NCBI GenBank assembly: GCA_902623975.1
Contig: CACNVR010000002.1
Location: 62,001-126,000, forward strand
Direction of reading: 5' to 3'
Length of the DNA: 64,000 nt
From: an uncultured Pelagibacteraceae bacterium
GTDB lineage: Bacteria; Pseudomonadota; Alphaproteobacteria; Pelagibacterales; Pelagibacteraceae
Made by a program: the position numbers and the translations under genes. Shown here one piece after another: positions 8,722 to 18,958 of the stretch. The notes beneath the pieces are model-generated. The model was not told the DNA's origin and did not search any database. It saw only the letters and a list, made by a program, of their open reading frames with translations. How positions within the stretch are numbered: the first letter of the stretch is position 1; the number at the start of each line of letters is the position of its first letter.

Positions 8722-9552
8722 ATGAAATATTTAACTTTTATAATTTTATTTGTTCTAATAACAGCTTGCTCACAAAAACAAGAAGAAATTGTTAGTGAAG
8801 TACAAGGTGATAGTTTGGAGCAACAAATGATAGAGGCTTATAACTCTGGGTTGAATGCTTTGGACAAAGGAGATGTTTTGTATGCAGCTAAAAAATTTAA
8901 TGAGGCAGAATTATTATTCCCTCAATCTGAATGGGCACCAAAATCTTCGTTAATGGCAGCTTATGGTTATTGGACTCAGGGATATTATAGTGACTCTATA
9001 AATGAACTTAAGAGATTTTTGAAACTTTATCCAAAAAATAAAAATTTAGATTATGCTTATTATCTATTGGCAATGAATTATTATGATAGCATTATTGATG
9101 AAAAGAAAGATTTAAAACCGCTTGAGCAAGCTGATAAATATTTTACTTTAATCGTAAATCAATATCCAAATTCAGACTATGCACTAGATGGAAGATATAA
9201 GTTAGAGTTAATCCAAGATCTATTAGCAGCAAAAGAGATGTATTTAGCCAGACATTATATGAAAAAACAAAAATGGATTGCGGCAATTAATAGATTTAAA
9301 TTTGTGATAGAAAATTATGATACCACAATTTATGTTGAGGAAGCTCTACACAGATTGGTAGAAACTCATTATCAGATTGGATTAGAAGATGAAGCAAGAA
9401 AGTATGCAAAAATTTTAGGATACAATTATCAATCTAGTGAATGGTATAAAGAGTCTTATAGAGTTTTCAACAAGGATTATTCTAAAATTAAAAAAGAAAA
9501 AAAAGAGAAAAATGAAAAGAATATATTAGATAAAATAAGATCCTTTTTTTAA
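8722..9552 (+). CDS. bamD: Outer-membrane assembly lipoprotein BamD
   Basis: BamD is the essential TPR lipoprotein of the BAM complex that inserts beta-barrels in the outer membrane. The 276-residue product has a lipoprotein signal (ILFVLITAC, lipid-modified Cys16) followed by five or so TPR-like helical pairs, including YNSGLNALDKGDVLYAAKKF, LKRFLKLYPKN and a C-terminal YVEEALHRLVETHY. The last 20 residues are lysine-rich and charged. It sits between lpxC and ligA, 1 base before the ligase; recN, which lies between bamD and ligA in many proteobacteria, is not present here. Confidence 0.93.
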   Translation: MKYLTFIILFVLITACSQKQEEIVSEVQGDSLEQQMIEAYNSGLNALDKGDVLYAAKKFNEAELLFPQSEWAPKSSLMAAYGYWTQGYYSDSINELKRFLKLYPKNKNLDYAYYLLAMNYYDSIIDEKKDLKPLEQADKYFTLIVNQYPNSDYALDGRYKLELIQDLLAAKEMYLARHYMKKQKWIAAINRFKFVIENYDTTIYVEEALHRLVETHYQIGLEDEARKYAKILGYNYQSSEWYKESYRVFNKDYSKIKKEKKEKNEKNILDKIRSFF

Positions 9553-9553
9553 A

Positions 9554-11584
9554 ATGGAAAAAAAAAAAATAAAGAAAATATATCAAGAAAAAATTAAAAT
9601 ATTTAAACATCATAACTTTCTATATTTCGAAAAAAACAAACCCATAATACCTGATGGCGATTTTGATAAACTTAAAAATGAAATAATAGAATTAGAGAAA
9701 AGCCATAAATATTTAAAAGATAAAGATTCTCCTTCAAATTCTGTAGGATTTAAACCATCAAAAAATTTTAAAAAAGCGACCCATAAAGTGCCTATGCTTT
9801 CACTAGCTAATGCTTTTACTCAAGAGGATCTTGTAAATTTTGAAAAAAAAATTCTTAATTATTTGGATAAAGATGTTGGGTTTAAAATTGAATATAGTGC
9901 TGAACCAAAAATTGATGGTATCTCAGCTTCTTTGATTTATAAAAATAAAGAATTTGTAACTGGATTATCAAGGGGTGATGGAAAAGAGGGTGAAGATATA
10001 ACAGAAAATTTAAAAACAATTAAAGATATTCCGCATAAAATAAAATCAAAAAATTTCCCTCAAGAGATTGATATTAGAGGCGAAGTGTTTATTCAAAATA
10101 GTGATTTTAAAAAATTAGCGAATAAATTTGCAAATCCAAGAAATGCTGCCTCAGGCTCATTAAGACAAAAAGATCCAACTGAAACAAAAAAAATTCCATT
10201 AAAATTTATTGCTTATACTTTTGGTTATGAAAAAGGCTTAAAGGCATTGTCTCAAAATGATTATTTAATAAAATTAAAAGAGTGGGGCTTTAAAACAAAC
10301 CCTTTAAATAAGACAATTAGTAAAGTGGAAAATTTAATGAAGAATTATTTTGAAATTGAAAAAAAAAGGGATCAGTTAGATTTTGATATTGATGGTATTG
10401 TCTATAAAGTTAATGACTTTAGTTTACAAAAAAGACTTGGAAATGTTGCTAATGCACCTCGATGGGCGGTGGCACATAAATTTTCAGCTAATAGTGGAAT
10501 TTCAATAATAGAAAATATTGAAATCCAAGTTGGAAGAACTGGTGCTTTAACACCTGTGGCAAAGATTAAACCAATAAATATTGGAGGTGTTGTTGTATCA
10601 AATGCTACATTACACAACGAAGAAGAAATTACACGTAAAGATATAAGAATAGGTGACACGGTGGTTGTTGAAAGAGCAGGAGACGTAATACCTCGTGTAA
10701 TTTCTGTAGATTTAAAAAAAAGGCAAAAAGATTCAAAAAAATTCGAATTTCCGATTAATTGTCCTTCATGTGGTTCTAAAACTATTAAAGACTTTAATTT
10801 AACAACTAAAAAAGAGGATGCTGTTAGAAGATGTTCAAACGAGGGTTATAATTGTGAAAAGGTTGCTATTGAAAAGATAAAACACTTTGTGTCTAAAGAT
10901 GCATTTAATATAGAAGGTTTTGGAAAAAAAATTGTTGAAAATTTCTGGAATTTGAAATTAATTAAATTGCCACAAGATATATTCAATTTAGATTATTCAA
11001 AAATTGAAAATTTAGATGGTTGGGGTAAACAATCTGTGGCCAATCTAAGATATTCTATCAATTTAAAAAAAAAAATTACATTTGAAAGATTTATTTTTGC
11101 TTTAGGCATAAGGCACATCGGTTTAGAGAATGCTAAGCTTATATCAAAAAATTTAAAATCTTTAAAAAATTTTTTATCTTTATCAAATAAAAAAAATTTT
11201 AATGAGTTGCTTAATATTGATGGTATCGGTGAAACTCAAATTAATTCAATAAAGAATTTTTTTCTTAATAATACAAATATAAAAGTTTTAAATAAACTTG
11301 AAAAAATCCTCACTGTAGAAGATGCAAAAATACAAAAAACTGATGGATTATTAAGTAATAAAACATTTATGCTTACAGGTAAGCTTGAAGGAATTAGTAG
11401 AGCAGAGGCCAAATCATTAATTGAGGAAAATTCTGGCTCAATAATAAGTAATGTTTCTAGTAAACTTGACTATTTAATCATTGGTAAAAAGCCTACAAAA
11501 AGAAAAATAGATACAGCAAAAGAATTAAAGATAAAGATTATCACTCAAAAAGAGTGGTTCAATATGTTAAAAAAAACTAGTTAA
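9554..11584 (+). CDS. ligA: NAD-dependent DNA ligase LigA
   Basis: LigA seals nicks during replication and repair using NAD+. The 676-residue protein carries the full domain order: domain Ia, the adenylation domain with the active lysine in EPKIDGIS (about residue 120), an OB fold (GRTGALTPVAKI), a four-cysteine zinc finger (CPSC, then C and C in CSNEGYNC), HhH repeats and a C-terminal BRCT domain beginning near LLSNKTFMLTGKL. The 3' end runs 18 bases into the convergent pepP gene. Confidence 0.97.
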   Translation: MEKKKIKKIYQEKIKIFKHHNFLYFEKNKPIIPDGDFDKLKNEIIELEKSHKYLKDKDSPSNSVGFKPSKNFKKATHKVPMLSLANAFTQEDLVNFEKKILNYLDKDVGFKIEYSAEPKIDGISASLIYKNKEFVTGLSRGDGKEGEDITENLKTIKDIPHKIKSKNFPQEIDIRGEVFIQNSDFKKLANKFANPRNAASGSLRQKDPTETKKIPLKFIAYTFGYEKGLKALSQNDYLIKLKEWGFKTNPLNKTISKVENLMKNYFEIEKKRDQLDFDIDGIVYKVNDFSLQKRLGNVANAPRWAVAHKFSANSGISIIENIEIQVGRTGALTPVAKIKPINIGGVVVSNATLHNEEEITRKDIRIGDTVVVERAGDVIPRVISVDLKKRQKDSKKFEFPINCPSCGSKTIKDFNLTTKKEDAVRRCSNEGYNCEKVAIEKIKHFVSKDAFNIEGFGKKIVENFWNLKLIKLPQDIFNLDYSKIENLDGWGKQSVANLRYSINLKKKITFERFIFALGIRHIGLENAKLISKNLKSLKNFLSLSNKKNFNELLNIDGIGETQINSIKNFFLNNTNIKVLNKLEKILTVEDAKIQKTDGLLSNKTFMLTGKLEGISRAEAKSLIEENSGSIISNVSSKLDYLIIGKKPTKRKIDTAKELKIKIITQKEWFNMLKKTS

Positions 11585-13264
11585 CCATTTTTTTTCATTT
11601 TTATTTAAATATTTTGACAATTTTGAATAAATATTTAAATGATAATTAAAAAGATAATTTTGTTCATGTGAACTTAAAAGTTTAAAATTTATTAATTTTC
11701 TATCTATTGGAGCTAAAGTTAAATTTTCAAAAAACAATTTGTTTTTAAATTTTTTTACGTAAACCAAATTTTCAATTCTTATTCCAAATTTTCCTTTCTT
11801 ATAAAATCCTGGTTCATTACTTACGATCATTCCCTCTTTAAATCTAATCGAATTAAATTTTGATATTGCTTGTGGTCCTTCATGAACATTTGAAAAAAAA
11901 CCTACACCATGACCAGTGCCATGTGCATAGTCTAAACCACTTTTTTTCAAATATTTTCTAGCTCTAATATCAATAAGTTTGCCGTTAAAATGGGTTTTTA
12001 GATTTGAAGTAGCTACAGCGATATGACCTTTTAAGACTTTGGTAAAAATATCTTTTATATATTTTTTAGGTTGAGAAAAACATAATGTTCTAGTTACGTC
12101 AGTTGTTCCGTATTTGTATTGTCCTCCAGAGTCGCATAAGAAAATATCTTTTTTGTTTATGATTTTTTCATTTCCTTTTTTTGCTCTATAATGAACTATT
12201 GCTCCATTAGCACCTGATCCAGCAATAGTGTTAAAACTTGGATATAAGTATTGTTTATTTTTTTTTCTAAATTTTTCTAATTTTTTTTGAGCATCTATTT
12301 CTGAGATCTTTTTTTTATTTAATACTTGAATCCAATAAATAAATTTAGTTAAAGCTACTCCATCAAACAAATGACTCGAAATCATATTATTAATTTCGTT
12401 ATTATTTTTCATTGATTTCAAAAGATATATTGGATCTTCTTTGTTGAGTATTTTGAATTTTTTTTTTAAAATACTTTCGTAGAATATTGAACAGGTTCTA
12501 TAGTCGATAATAACTTTACCTTTTTTCAATCTGTTTATAAATAAACCAAATTTTTTTGGATCTATAAGTCTTTTTTTACTTATTTTTTTTTCTTGAATTA
12601 ATTTTTTTACTTTATTGATTTCTGCAACGAGAAATATCTTTTTATCTGCGCTTAAAAAAAGTCTACAATTAGGTATTGGACTATTTGGGTTATCATAACC
12701 TCTTATATTTAACAACCATGCAACATTTTCTGGAGCTGAAATAAAAATATAATTTGATTTGTTTTTTCTTAAATAGGAAGAAACTTTTCTTATTTTACTA
12801 TTATGTCCCTCTCCGACTACATTCTTACTTAATGAAAAAAATTTTTTTGAATTGATAGAATATTTGTTAAAAATAGTATCAATTAAATTTGTTTCTATTT
12901 TTTTTACATTATTAAATTTTAAAAAAAAATTTGAAACTTGACTTGAAGTAAATAAAGAAGGATCAATACCCAATTTAATATTTTTAAATAATTTACAATT
13001 TACTAACTTTTCATAACTTACTATTTTAAAAAAATCCCCTGACTCGATCTTTGCTTGGATTGTATATCTGCCATCCACGAATAAATAATTTTTTTTTTTA
13101 AGAATGATCGCAAACCCAGCAGAGCCGGTAAAATTAGAAATTATTTTTAACCTATCTTTTTGAGCATATTCTGAAAAAAACTCATCGTTTTTAGGTATTA
13201 CATATCCATCAATATCAAATTCATCAAATTTTTTTCGTAAAGTCTCGATTCTTTTTTTTATCAT
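11567..13264 (-). CDS. pepP: Xaa-Pro aminopeptidase (M24B, three-domain type)
   Basis: This cytosolic metallopeptidase removes an N-terminal residue preceding proline. The 565-residue product is the long form with two N-terminal creatinase-like domains and a C-terminal pita-bread catalytic domain. The dinuclear metal ligands are recognisable in order: LCDSGGQYKYGTTDVTRTL (two Asp), GTGHGVGFF (His), SNEPGFY (Glu) and FGIRIENLVYV (Glu). It forms a two-gene minus-strand unit with uvrD, overlapping it by 4 bases, and meets ligA tail to tail with an 18-base overlap. A role in peptide recycling is an inference from the family. Confidence 0.92.
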   Translation of the reverse strand: MIKKRIETLRKKFDEFDIDGYVIPKNDEFFSEYAQKDRLKIISNFTGSAGFAIILKKKNYLFVDGRYTIQAKIESGDFFKIVSYEKLVNCKLFKNIKLGIDPSLFTSSQVSNFFLKFNNVKKIETNLIDTIFNKYSINSKKFFSLSKNVVGEGHNSKIRKVSSYLRKNKSNYIFISAPENVAWLLNIRGYDNPNSPIPNCRLFLSADKKIFLVAEINKVKKLIQEKKISKKRLIDPKKFGLFINRLKKGKVIIDYRTCSIFYESILKKKFKILNKEDPIYLLKSMKNNNEINNMISSHLFDGVALTKFIYWIQVLNKKKISEIDAQKKLEKFRKKNKQYLYPSFNTIAGSGANGAIVHYRAKKGNEKIINKKDIFLCDSGGQYKYGTTDVTRTLCFSQPKKYIKDIFTKVLKGHIAVATSNLKTHFNGKLIDIRARKYLKKSGLDYAHGTGHGVGFFSNVHEGPQAISKFNSIRFKEGMIVSNEPGFYKKGKFGIRIENLVYVKKFKNKLFFENLTLAPIDRKLINFKLLSSHEQNYLFNYHLNIYSKLSKYLNKNEKKWLTSFF

Positions 13265-15300
13265 TTGATTCTTTTTTGATATCTGATCCAGCCAGGACTT
13301 CTTATATTATCGTCATTATCATAATCTTGATCTTGATTAAATTCAAAATCATCAATTTCATTTTTATTTTCATCAAAAAAAGAATTTCTCTCTAAATATT
13401 TTTCAGGAAGCTCCTCAATGAATCTTGATGCAATACTATCCATCCAATCTCCTTGATAGAACCTACTCATTGAAAAAGAGATTAAAGCTCTTTTTTTTGC
13501 TCTGGTTATTCCAACATAAGCTAACCTTCTTTCTTCCTCTAATCCGTTTTGACCTTTTTCCTCAATAGATTTTTGATGAGGAAAAAGTCCCTCTTCCCAG
13601 CCAGGTAGGAATATAACATCAAATTCTAATCCTTTAGATGCATGCATAGTCATCATGTTAATTTTTTCTCCATCCCATTCTTGATCTACAGAGGTGGCTA
13701 AAGAAACATGTTCTAAGAAGCTTTCCAAATTATCAAATTCTTTCATTGCATTTAATAGTTCTTTGATATTCTCAAGTCTGTTTTCATTTTCTAAATCTTT
13801 CTTATTCTTTAGCATCGATGAATAACCAGATTCATCTAAAATTAATTGTAATAGTTTTACATGATATACTTTTTTATTATTTAGATCATCTCTCCATTTG
13901 TCCATTAAATCTAAAAATGTAGTTAATCCAATTTTGGCCTTAGGTTTTATTAGATTTTGTTCCAACATTTTTTTTGAAGATATTTCTAAGCTTAAAGTGT
14001 TTTTCTTTGCAAATTCATGGATCAATTTTACTGTACTTTCTCCTATTGCCCTCTTTGGATTGTTAATAATTCTCTCAAATGCTAAGTCATCTTTGCCAGA
14101 ATAAATAAGCCTTAGATAAGCAACGCAATCCTTTATTTCAGCTCTTTCATAAAATTTTGTACCTCCAATAATTCTATAAGGTAATCCAATCTTTAAAAAT
14201 CTTTCTTCGAACTCTCTAGTTTGAAAAATTGCTCTTACTAAAATAGCTATATTATTATATGAAAATTTACTTTTTATTTTTTCTATTTCGTCAGATACAC
14301 CGATAGCCTCGTCTTTACCATTTTTATAACAATTTAATTTTATTAAATCTCCATCCTCCATAGTAGCTTTTAAGGTTTTACCAACTCTATTTTGATTATT
14401 AGCAATCAAACTAGACGCTACTGATAAAATATTTTGAGTAGATCTGTAATTTTCTTCTAATCTAATTATTTTTGTATTTTTATAAACCTGATCAAATTCT
14501 AAAAAATTTTTGATTTCCGCACCTCGCCAGCTATAAATTGATTGATCATCATCTCCAACACAACAGATATTTTTTTCTTCATTTGTAAGTAAATTGAGCC
14601 ATTTACTTTGAATAAAATTTGTATCTTGGTATTCATCAACCAATATATATTTAAAATTAGTTAAATAAATTTTTCTTATATCATTATTTTTTTCAAGCAT
14701 TTTTACAGAGTGCAGTATTAGATCTCCAAAATCACATGAATTGAGATCTCTTAGTTTTTGTTGGTAAATTTTGTAAATTGGTAGAATAGTTTTTTCATAG
14801 ATATCTTTATTATTAACTATAACTTCTTCGGGGTAATGACCTTTATTCTTCCACTTATCAATTATTGCTAAAATATATCTAGGGGATAGTTGTTTGACAT
14901 CTATGTTCTCTGCCTTACAGATATTTTTGATTAATCTAATTTGGTCATCTGTATCAACAATTGTAAAATTTGAACTTAAATTTACAGCTGAGGCATGTCT
15001 TCTTAAAAGCTTAGCACAAATTGAGTGAAAGGTTCCAAGCCAAGGTAAACCAATAGCAGAAGATCCAAGTGTTTTACTTACTCTTAATTGCATCTCTTTT
15101 GCAGCTTTGTTTGTAAAAGTCACTGCAAGAATTTGATTTGGAAAGGCTTTTTTTTCTTTAATTATGTTTGCAATTCTCGACGTAAGAACCTTAGTTTTGC
15201 CAGATCCAGCTCCGGCGACTATTAATAAGGGTCCTTCAGTATAAAGAACAGCCTCTTTTTGGGATTTATTAAGATTTATTAAATATTCAGAGTTTACCAT
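13261..15300 (-). CDS. uvrD: ATP-dependent DNA helicase UvrD/PcrA (SF1)
   Basis: This is a 3'-5' SF1A helicase that acts in nucleotide-excision and mismatch repair. The 679-residue protein has motif Q/I (NKSQKEAV, then AGAGSGKTKVLTSRI), Ia (AVTFTNKAAKEM), II (LVDEYQDTN), III (GDDDQSIYSWRGA), IV (LEENYRST), V (MTMHASKGLEFDVIF) and VI (RRLAYVGITRAKK). The C-terminal tail is acidic and Asp/Asn-rich before a final basic patch, a variable region in this family. No LexA-type box was found in the 34 bases between its start and the divergent AsmA-like gene. Confidence 0.95.
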   Translation of the reverse strand: MVNSEYLINLNKSQKEAVLYTEGPLLIVAGAGSGKTKVLTSRIANIIKEKKAFPNQILAVTFTNKAAKEMQLRVSKTLGSSAIGLPWLGTFHSICAKLLRRHASAVNLSSNFTIVDTDDQIRLIKNICKAENIDVKQLSPRYILAIIDKWKNKGHYPEEVIVNNKDIYEKTILPIYKIYQQKLRDLNSCDFGDLILHSVKMLEKNNDIRKIYLTNFKYILVDEYQDTNFIQSKWLNLLTNEEKNICCVGDDDQSIYSWRGAEIKNFLEFDQVYKNTKIIRLEENYRSTQNILSVASSLIANNQNRVGKTLKATMEDGDLIKLNCYKNGKDEAIGVSDEIEKIKSKFSYNNIAILVRAIFQTREFEERFLKIGLPYRIIGGTKFYERAEIKDCVAYLRLIYSGKDDLAFERIINNPKRAIGESTVKLIHEFAKKNTLSLEISSKKMLEQNLIKPKAKIGLTTFLDLMDKWRDDLNNKKVYHVKLLQLILDESGYSSMLKNKKDLENENRLENIKELLNAMKEFDNLESFLEHVSLATSVDQEWDGEKINMMTMHASKGLEFDVIFLPGWEEGLFPHQKSIEEKGQNGLEEERRLAYVGITRAKKRALISFSMSRFYQGDWMDSIASRFIEELPEKYLERNSFFDENKNEIDDFEFNQDQDYDNDDNIRSPGWIRYQKRIK

Positions 15301-15334
15301 TTATTATTTTTTATTATAAGTTTAGCCAAAAACA

Positions 15335-16825
15335 ATGGCAAAACAAAATTTTCTTTCAAAAAAAATTAAGAGACATTTCTTATCAATAAATGACTCTTTA
15401 GAAAACTATTTTAATAAATTAAGATTTTTTTTAATAAATTTTAAAAAGACAAAATATAGCACCAAATATAAAGCCTTTGGTGTGATTGGAATTATAATTA
15501 TAATATTATTAACTTATTTATCATTACCTAATTTTTACAATCAAAAAACAATCCAAACAGAAATAAAGAATCAAATTCTCAAAAAATATAATATCCAAGT
15601 TAAATTAAACGAAAATTTTAGATATGCACTTTTCCCAAAACCACATTTTGTAGCTAAAAATTTATCAATTTTGAGGAATGAAAAAGAGATTGCTATTGTT
15701 AAAAATTTTAAAGTATTTTTAGATGTAGAAAACTTTTTTAAACTGGATAGTGTTGAAATTAAAGATTTAATTTTTAATAAAGTTGATTTTAAAATTTATC
15801 AAGAGGATTTAAAGTTTTTCTCAGATCTTTTAAAAACAGAACCAAACGAAAATAAAATTGTCATAAAAGACAGTAATATTTTTTTTAAAGATAAAAATGA
15901 AGAAGTTTTATTTATAAATAAAATTTATGAAAGTAAGTTCTTTTACGATCCTAATAGACTTGCAAATATATTGTCAGCAAAAAATAAGATATTTAATATC
16001 CCTTTTACAATTGATATTAAAAATGATAAATTTAATAAGAAAATTTTTGTTAATTTTAATTCTAAAAAATTCAGACTAGATATTGAAAATCAAATTAATT
16101 ATGAAAATACTTTTCCAAACGGAGTACTTGATGTTTTATTCATAAATAAAAGCACTTCATTAATTTATGAATTAAAAAAAAATTCATTAAATTTTGAGTC
16201 TGTAAGTAAAAATAATTTATACAATGGGTCAGTAGATTTTAAGCCATTTTACTTAAATGCTAATTTTAATTACGAAGGATTAAGTTCAAAAAATTTATTC
16301 AACAAAGAGTCGATTTTATTCGACCTTATCAAATCTGAAATATTTAATAATCCAAATTTGAATGTAAATCTTAACTTTAATGTAAACAATATTATTAACA
16401 TAAATGAATTGAATGACTTATTTTTTAATGTTGTGATTGAAGAAGGAGAAATCAGAATTTTAAACTCAATGATTCAATGGAAAGACGATATAGATATAAC
16501 AATTAATGAAAGTTTAATAAGTTATGAAAATGATGATGTCAATTTGATTGGTAAAGTGATTTTCAAAATAAAAGATATAGAAGATTTCTATAGTTCATAC
16601 CAAATAAAAAAAATTCACAGAAAAGATATTAAGAAAATTGAATTTGATTTTGTATATAATTTGATAAAAAAAAATATTAATTTTGATAATGTGAGAATTG
16701 ATAATAAATCATTTGAAAATATTGATAAATTAATTGACAGATTCAATTCAAAAGGAAAAAGAGTTTTAAATAAAATTATTTTCAAAAATTTTGTGAATAA
16801 TTTTTTTGAAGTTTACGCAGGGTAA
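15335..16825 (+). CDS. AsmA-family inner-membrane/periplasmic protein
   Basis: The 496-residue product has a basic cytoplasmic N-terminus, one strong membrane segment at about residues 50-66 ([10 protein letters not shown]) and a long beta-strand-rich periplasmic part. The region after the anchor, with [24 protein letters not shown], split here as [13 protein letters not shown] and HFVAKNLSI, resembles the start of AsmA-like proteins, which contribute to outer-membrane biogenesis and lipid traffic. Composition is very rich in Lys, Asn, Ile and Phe. It is divergent from uvrD with 34 bases between them, and its end overlaps convergent fumC by 13 bases. Family assignment is by pattern only, so the precise role is unknown. 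Confidence 0.7.
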   Translation: MAKQNFLSKKIKRHFLSINDSLENYFNKLRFFLINFKKTKYSTKYKAFGVIGIIIIILLTYLSLPNFYNQKTIQTEIKNQILKKYNIQVKLNENFRYALFPKPHFVAKNLSILRNEKEIAIVKNFKVFLDVENFFKLDSVEIKDLIFNKVDFKIYQEDLKFFSDLLKTEPNENKIVIKDSNIFFKDKNEEVLFINKIYESKFFYDPNRLANILSAKNKIFNIPFTIDIKNDKFNKKIFVNFNSKKFRLDIENQINYENTFPNGVLDVLFINKSTSLIYELKKNSLNFESVSKNNLYNGSVDFKPFYLNANFNYEGLSSKNLFNKESILFDLIKSEIFNNPNLNVNLNFNVNNIININELNDLFFNVVIEEGEIRILNSMIQWKDDIDITINESLISYENDDVNLIGKVIFKIKDIEDFYSSYQIKKIHRKDIKKIEFDFVYNLIKKNINFDNVRIDNKSFENIDKLIDRFNSKGKRVLNKIIFKNFVNNFFEVYAG

Positions 16826-18201
16826 ATCATTTTTTTTGGGATAACAATTTTGTTGTATTCTTTCTCGTCTATAAGACCAGATTTTAGAGCTTCAGTTTTT
16901 AAAGTAGTTTTATTTTTAAGAGCTTTTTTAGCAATTTTAGCTGCATTATCATATCCAATTCTTGGTGCTAAAGCTGTTACTAACATCAGTGACTCATCTA
17001 AGTAATTTTTTATTTTTTCTTTATCTGCCTTAAGACCTTTTATACAGTATAAAGAAAAATTTTTAGAACTATCTGCTAATAGGTCTATTGATTGTAGTAT
17101 GTTATGAGCGATAAGCGGCTTAAAAACATTTAGTTCAAAATGACCATGAGAGCCTGCCATCGTAATTCCATTATGGTTACCAATAACTTTTACACAAACC
17201 ATTGTTACAGCCTCAGACTGTGTTGGATTTACTTTTCCAGGCATAATTGATGAGCCAGGTTCATTAGCTGGAAGAATAAGTTCTCCATATCCTGCTCTAG
17301 GCCCTGAACCTAAAAATCTTATATCGTTAGCAATTTTCATTAAGCAAACAGCAGTTGTGTTTAAAGTTCCTGAAAAATTTACAATCTCATCATGTGCTGC
17401 TAGAGCTGCAAACTTATTTTTGGTTGGTTTAAAGGGTATTTTTGTAATTCTTTTAATCTCTTGAATAACCTTTTTATCAAAACCTTTTTTACTATTTATA
17501 CCTGTTCCTACTGCTGTACCACCTTGTGCTAAAAAATATATTTCATTCAAAGCATTTTTAATTCTTGAAATGCAATCTTGAAGTTGTGCTTGATATCCTG
17601 AAAATTCCTGCCCTAGTGATAATGGGGTTGCATCTTGAAGATGCGTTCTACCAACCTTAATAATACTTTTAAATTGTGAGATCTTTTTTTTTAATTCTTT
17701 GTTTAGTAGTTCCAATGATGGCAGTAATTTATTTCTTGTCTCAAGGGCAATTGCAATATGCATTGCTGTTGGAAAAACATCATTTGTAGATTGAGATTTA
17801 TTTACATGATCATTTGGGTGTACTGGCTTCTTTGTACCTTTTTTTCCACCTAGAATTTCAATAGCTCTATTAGCTATTACCTCATTAACGTTCATATTAG
17901 TTTGTGTACCAGATCCGGTTTGCCATACTTTTAAAGGAAAGTGTTCATCTAATTTACCAGATATTACCTCATTTGATGCTTGAATGATCGCTTTTGATAG
18001 ATTGGGTGCAATTTGTTTTTCCTTTGAATGAACTTTTGCAGCTGCTTTTTTGATTATGGCAATAGATTTTATTAAAACTGGTCTTACTAAAAATTCACCA
18101 ATATCAAAATATTTTTTTGATCTTTGTGTTGAGGCACCCCAATATTTATCATTAGGAACATTTATCGATCCTATACTGTCGAATTCTTTTCTTAATTTCA
18201 T
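16813..18201 (-). CDS. fumC: Fumarate hydratase, class II
   Basis: FumC interconverts fumarate and malate in the TCA cycle without an iron-sulfur cluster. The 462-residue protein has the class II landmarks: WGASTQRS near the start, [37 protein letters not shown], and the aspartase/fumarase signature [13 protein letters not shown]. It ends inside the convergent AsmA-like gene by 13 bases and is divergent from the MazG-like gene across 53 bases, where both promoters must lie. Using the Fe-independent class fits an organism from iron-poor water, which is an inference. Confidence 0.97.
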   Translation of the reverse strand: MKLRKEFDSIGSINVPNDKYWGASTQRSKKYFDIGEFLVRPVLIKSIAIIKKAAAKVHSKEKQIAPNLSKAIIQASNEVISGKLDEHFPLKVWQTGSGTQTNMNVNEVIANRAIEILGGKKGTKKPVHPNDHVNKSQSTNDVFPTAMHIAIALETRNKLLPSLELLNKELKKKISQFKSIIKVGRTHLQDATPLSLGQEFSGYQAQLQDCISRIKNALNEIYFLAQGGTAVGTGINSKKGFDKKVIQEIKRITKIPFKPTKNKFAALAAHDEIVNFSGTLNTTAVCLMKIANDIRFLGSGPRAGYGELILPANEPGSSIMPGKVNPTQSEAVTMVCVKVIGNHNGITMAGSHGHFELNVFKPLIAHNILQSIDLLADSSKNFSLYCIKGLKADKEKIKNYLDESLMLVTALAPRIGYDNAAKIAKKALKNKTTLKTEALKSGLIDEKEYNKIVIPKKMIYPA

Positions 18202-18254
18202 TGATAGTAATAAGTTTATTATATATTAAAATTTGATTAACTTATAGGAGCAAA

Positions 18255-18635
18255 ATGACAAATTTTAATAAAGTGGGTGAATTTATGAAAACTTTTGGCC
18301 AAGAAGTTAAGAATAAACCTTCATTAAGTACAGAAAAAATAAATCAGTTAAGAATTAGCTTAATTCAAGAGGAATTAAGTGAGTTAAAGGAGGCTATGGA
18401 TAATAATGATTTATTAGAAGTTGCTGATGCTTTAACTGATTTATTATATGTAACATATGGTGCAGGTCATGCCTTTGGAATAGATTTAGATAAATGTTTT
18501 GATGAAGTTCAAAATTCCAACATGAGTAAATTAGGAGAAGATGGTAGGCCTATTTATAATGAATTTGGAAAAGTAATGAAAGGTCCTAACTATTTCAAAC
18601 CAAATTTAGGAAAATTTATAAAAAAAAATGATTAA
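18255..18635 (+). CDS. MazG-like nucleotide pyrophosphohydrolase
   Basis: The 126-residue all-alpha protein has the metal-binding pattern of the MazG/HisE-like superfamily: QEELSELKEA in one helix and EVADALTDLLYVTYG in the next (ExxE then ExxD). It belongs to a one-domain subgroup of phosphoribosyl-ATP pyrophosphohydrolase-like proteins, thought to hydrolyse non-canonical or surplus NTPs/dNTPs; the substrate cannot be told from sequence. The start has one of the few clear ribosome binding sites of the window, TAGGAG seven bases before the ATG. Confidence 0.83.
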   Translation: MTNFNKVGEFMKTFGQEVKNKPSLSTEKINQLRISLIQEELSELKEAMDNNDLLEVADALTDLLYVTYGAGHAFGIDLDKCFDEVQNSNMSKLGEDGRPIYNEFGKVMKGPNYFKPNLGKFIKKND

Positions 18636-18652
18636 GAATTATCTGAATTAAT

Positions 18653-18772
18653 TTATAAATTCATATCTGGCCAATTTTTATCATTATATCTATCAATCTC
18701 CCTTTTTGAGAAAGGCCTGAAAAGAACCCAGGCAACAACTATTACAAGTACTAAGATAATTAATGTTTGCAT
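18653..18772 (-). CDS. Possible small membrane protein, 39 residues
   Basis: This short minus-strand frame (ATG at 18772, TAA at 18653) encodes a classic single-span mini-protein: residues 1-17 hydrophobic (LIILVLVIVVAWVLF), then a basic turn RPFSKRE and a polar tail ending NWPDMNL. It lies just downstream, on the same strand, of the lone copy of the tmRNA 3' hairpin at 18799-18825, so it probably followed ssrA before the insertion described below. No strong ribosome binding site is visible. Support is the coherent hydrophobic-then-charged pattern only. Confidence 0.45.
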   Translation of the reverse strand: MQTLIILVLVIVVAWVLFRPFSKREIDRYNDKNWPDMNL

Positions 18773-18798
18773 AATCTAATTTTACATATTGTTTTTAA

Positions 18799-18825
18799 AA
18801 GGGGCGTTCTGTTGCCAGGTGCCCC
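18799..18825 (-). repeat. Duplicate of tmRNA 3'-end hairpin (direct repeat, copy A)
   Basis: These 27 bases are identical to 20822-20848, the 3' end of the tmRNA coding piece, in the same orientation. Read on the minus strand they fold as GGGGC/GCCCC enclosing CUG-GCAA-CAG, a GNRA tetraloop. Here the hairpin is followed by TTTT on the minus strand, so this copy looks like a better terminator than copy B. The next 11 bases (18826-18836) match the other copy at 7 positions and keep an AAAC...GTT stem with a changed loop. No other tmRNA sequence accompanies it. Confidence 0.88.
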
Positions 18826-18836
18826 GAACTTTGTTT

Positions 18837-18958
18837 CAATAATCCTTATATTGCAACAATTACATTTTATCAAATTTAGCAAAATTTAATATTATCACGT
18901 ACAAATACCGTATGAAAATCTGTTCGTCACAGGTCACTAGATTTGATAACCTTGGACT
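18837..18958. other. Upstream region of the protease gene
   Basis: AT-rich non-coding stretch between the tmRNA-like hairpin and the protease gene. It holds TAATATTAT-like -10 candidates near 18890 and several GTCAC/GTCAC-type short motifs around 18923-18934 (CGTCACAGGTCAC, a 5-base direct repeat). No clear ribosome binding site precedes the ATG. I see no gene in it. Confidence 0.4.
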
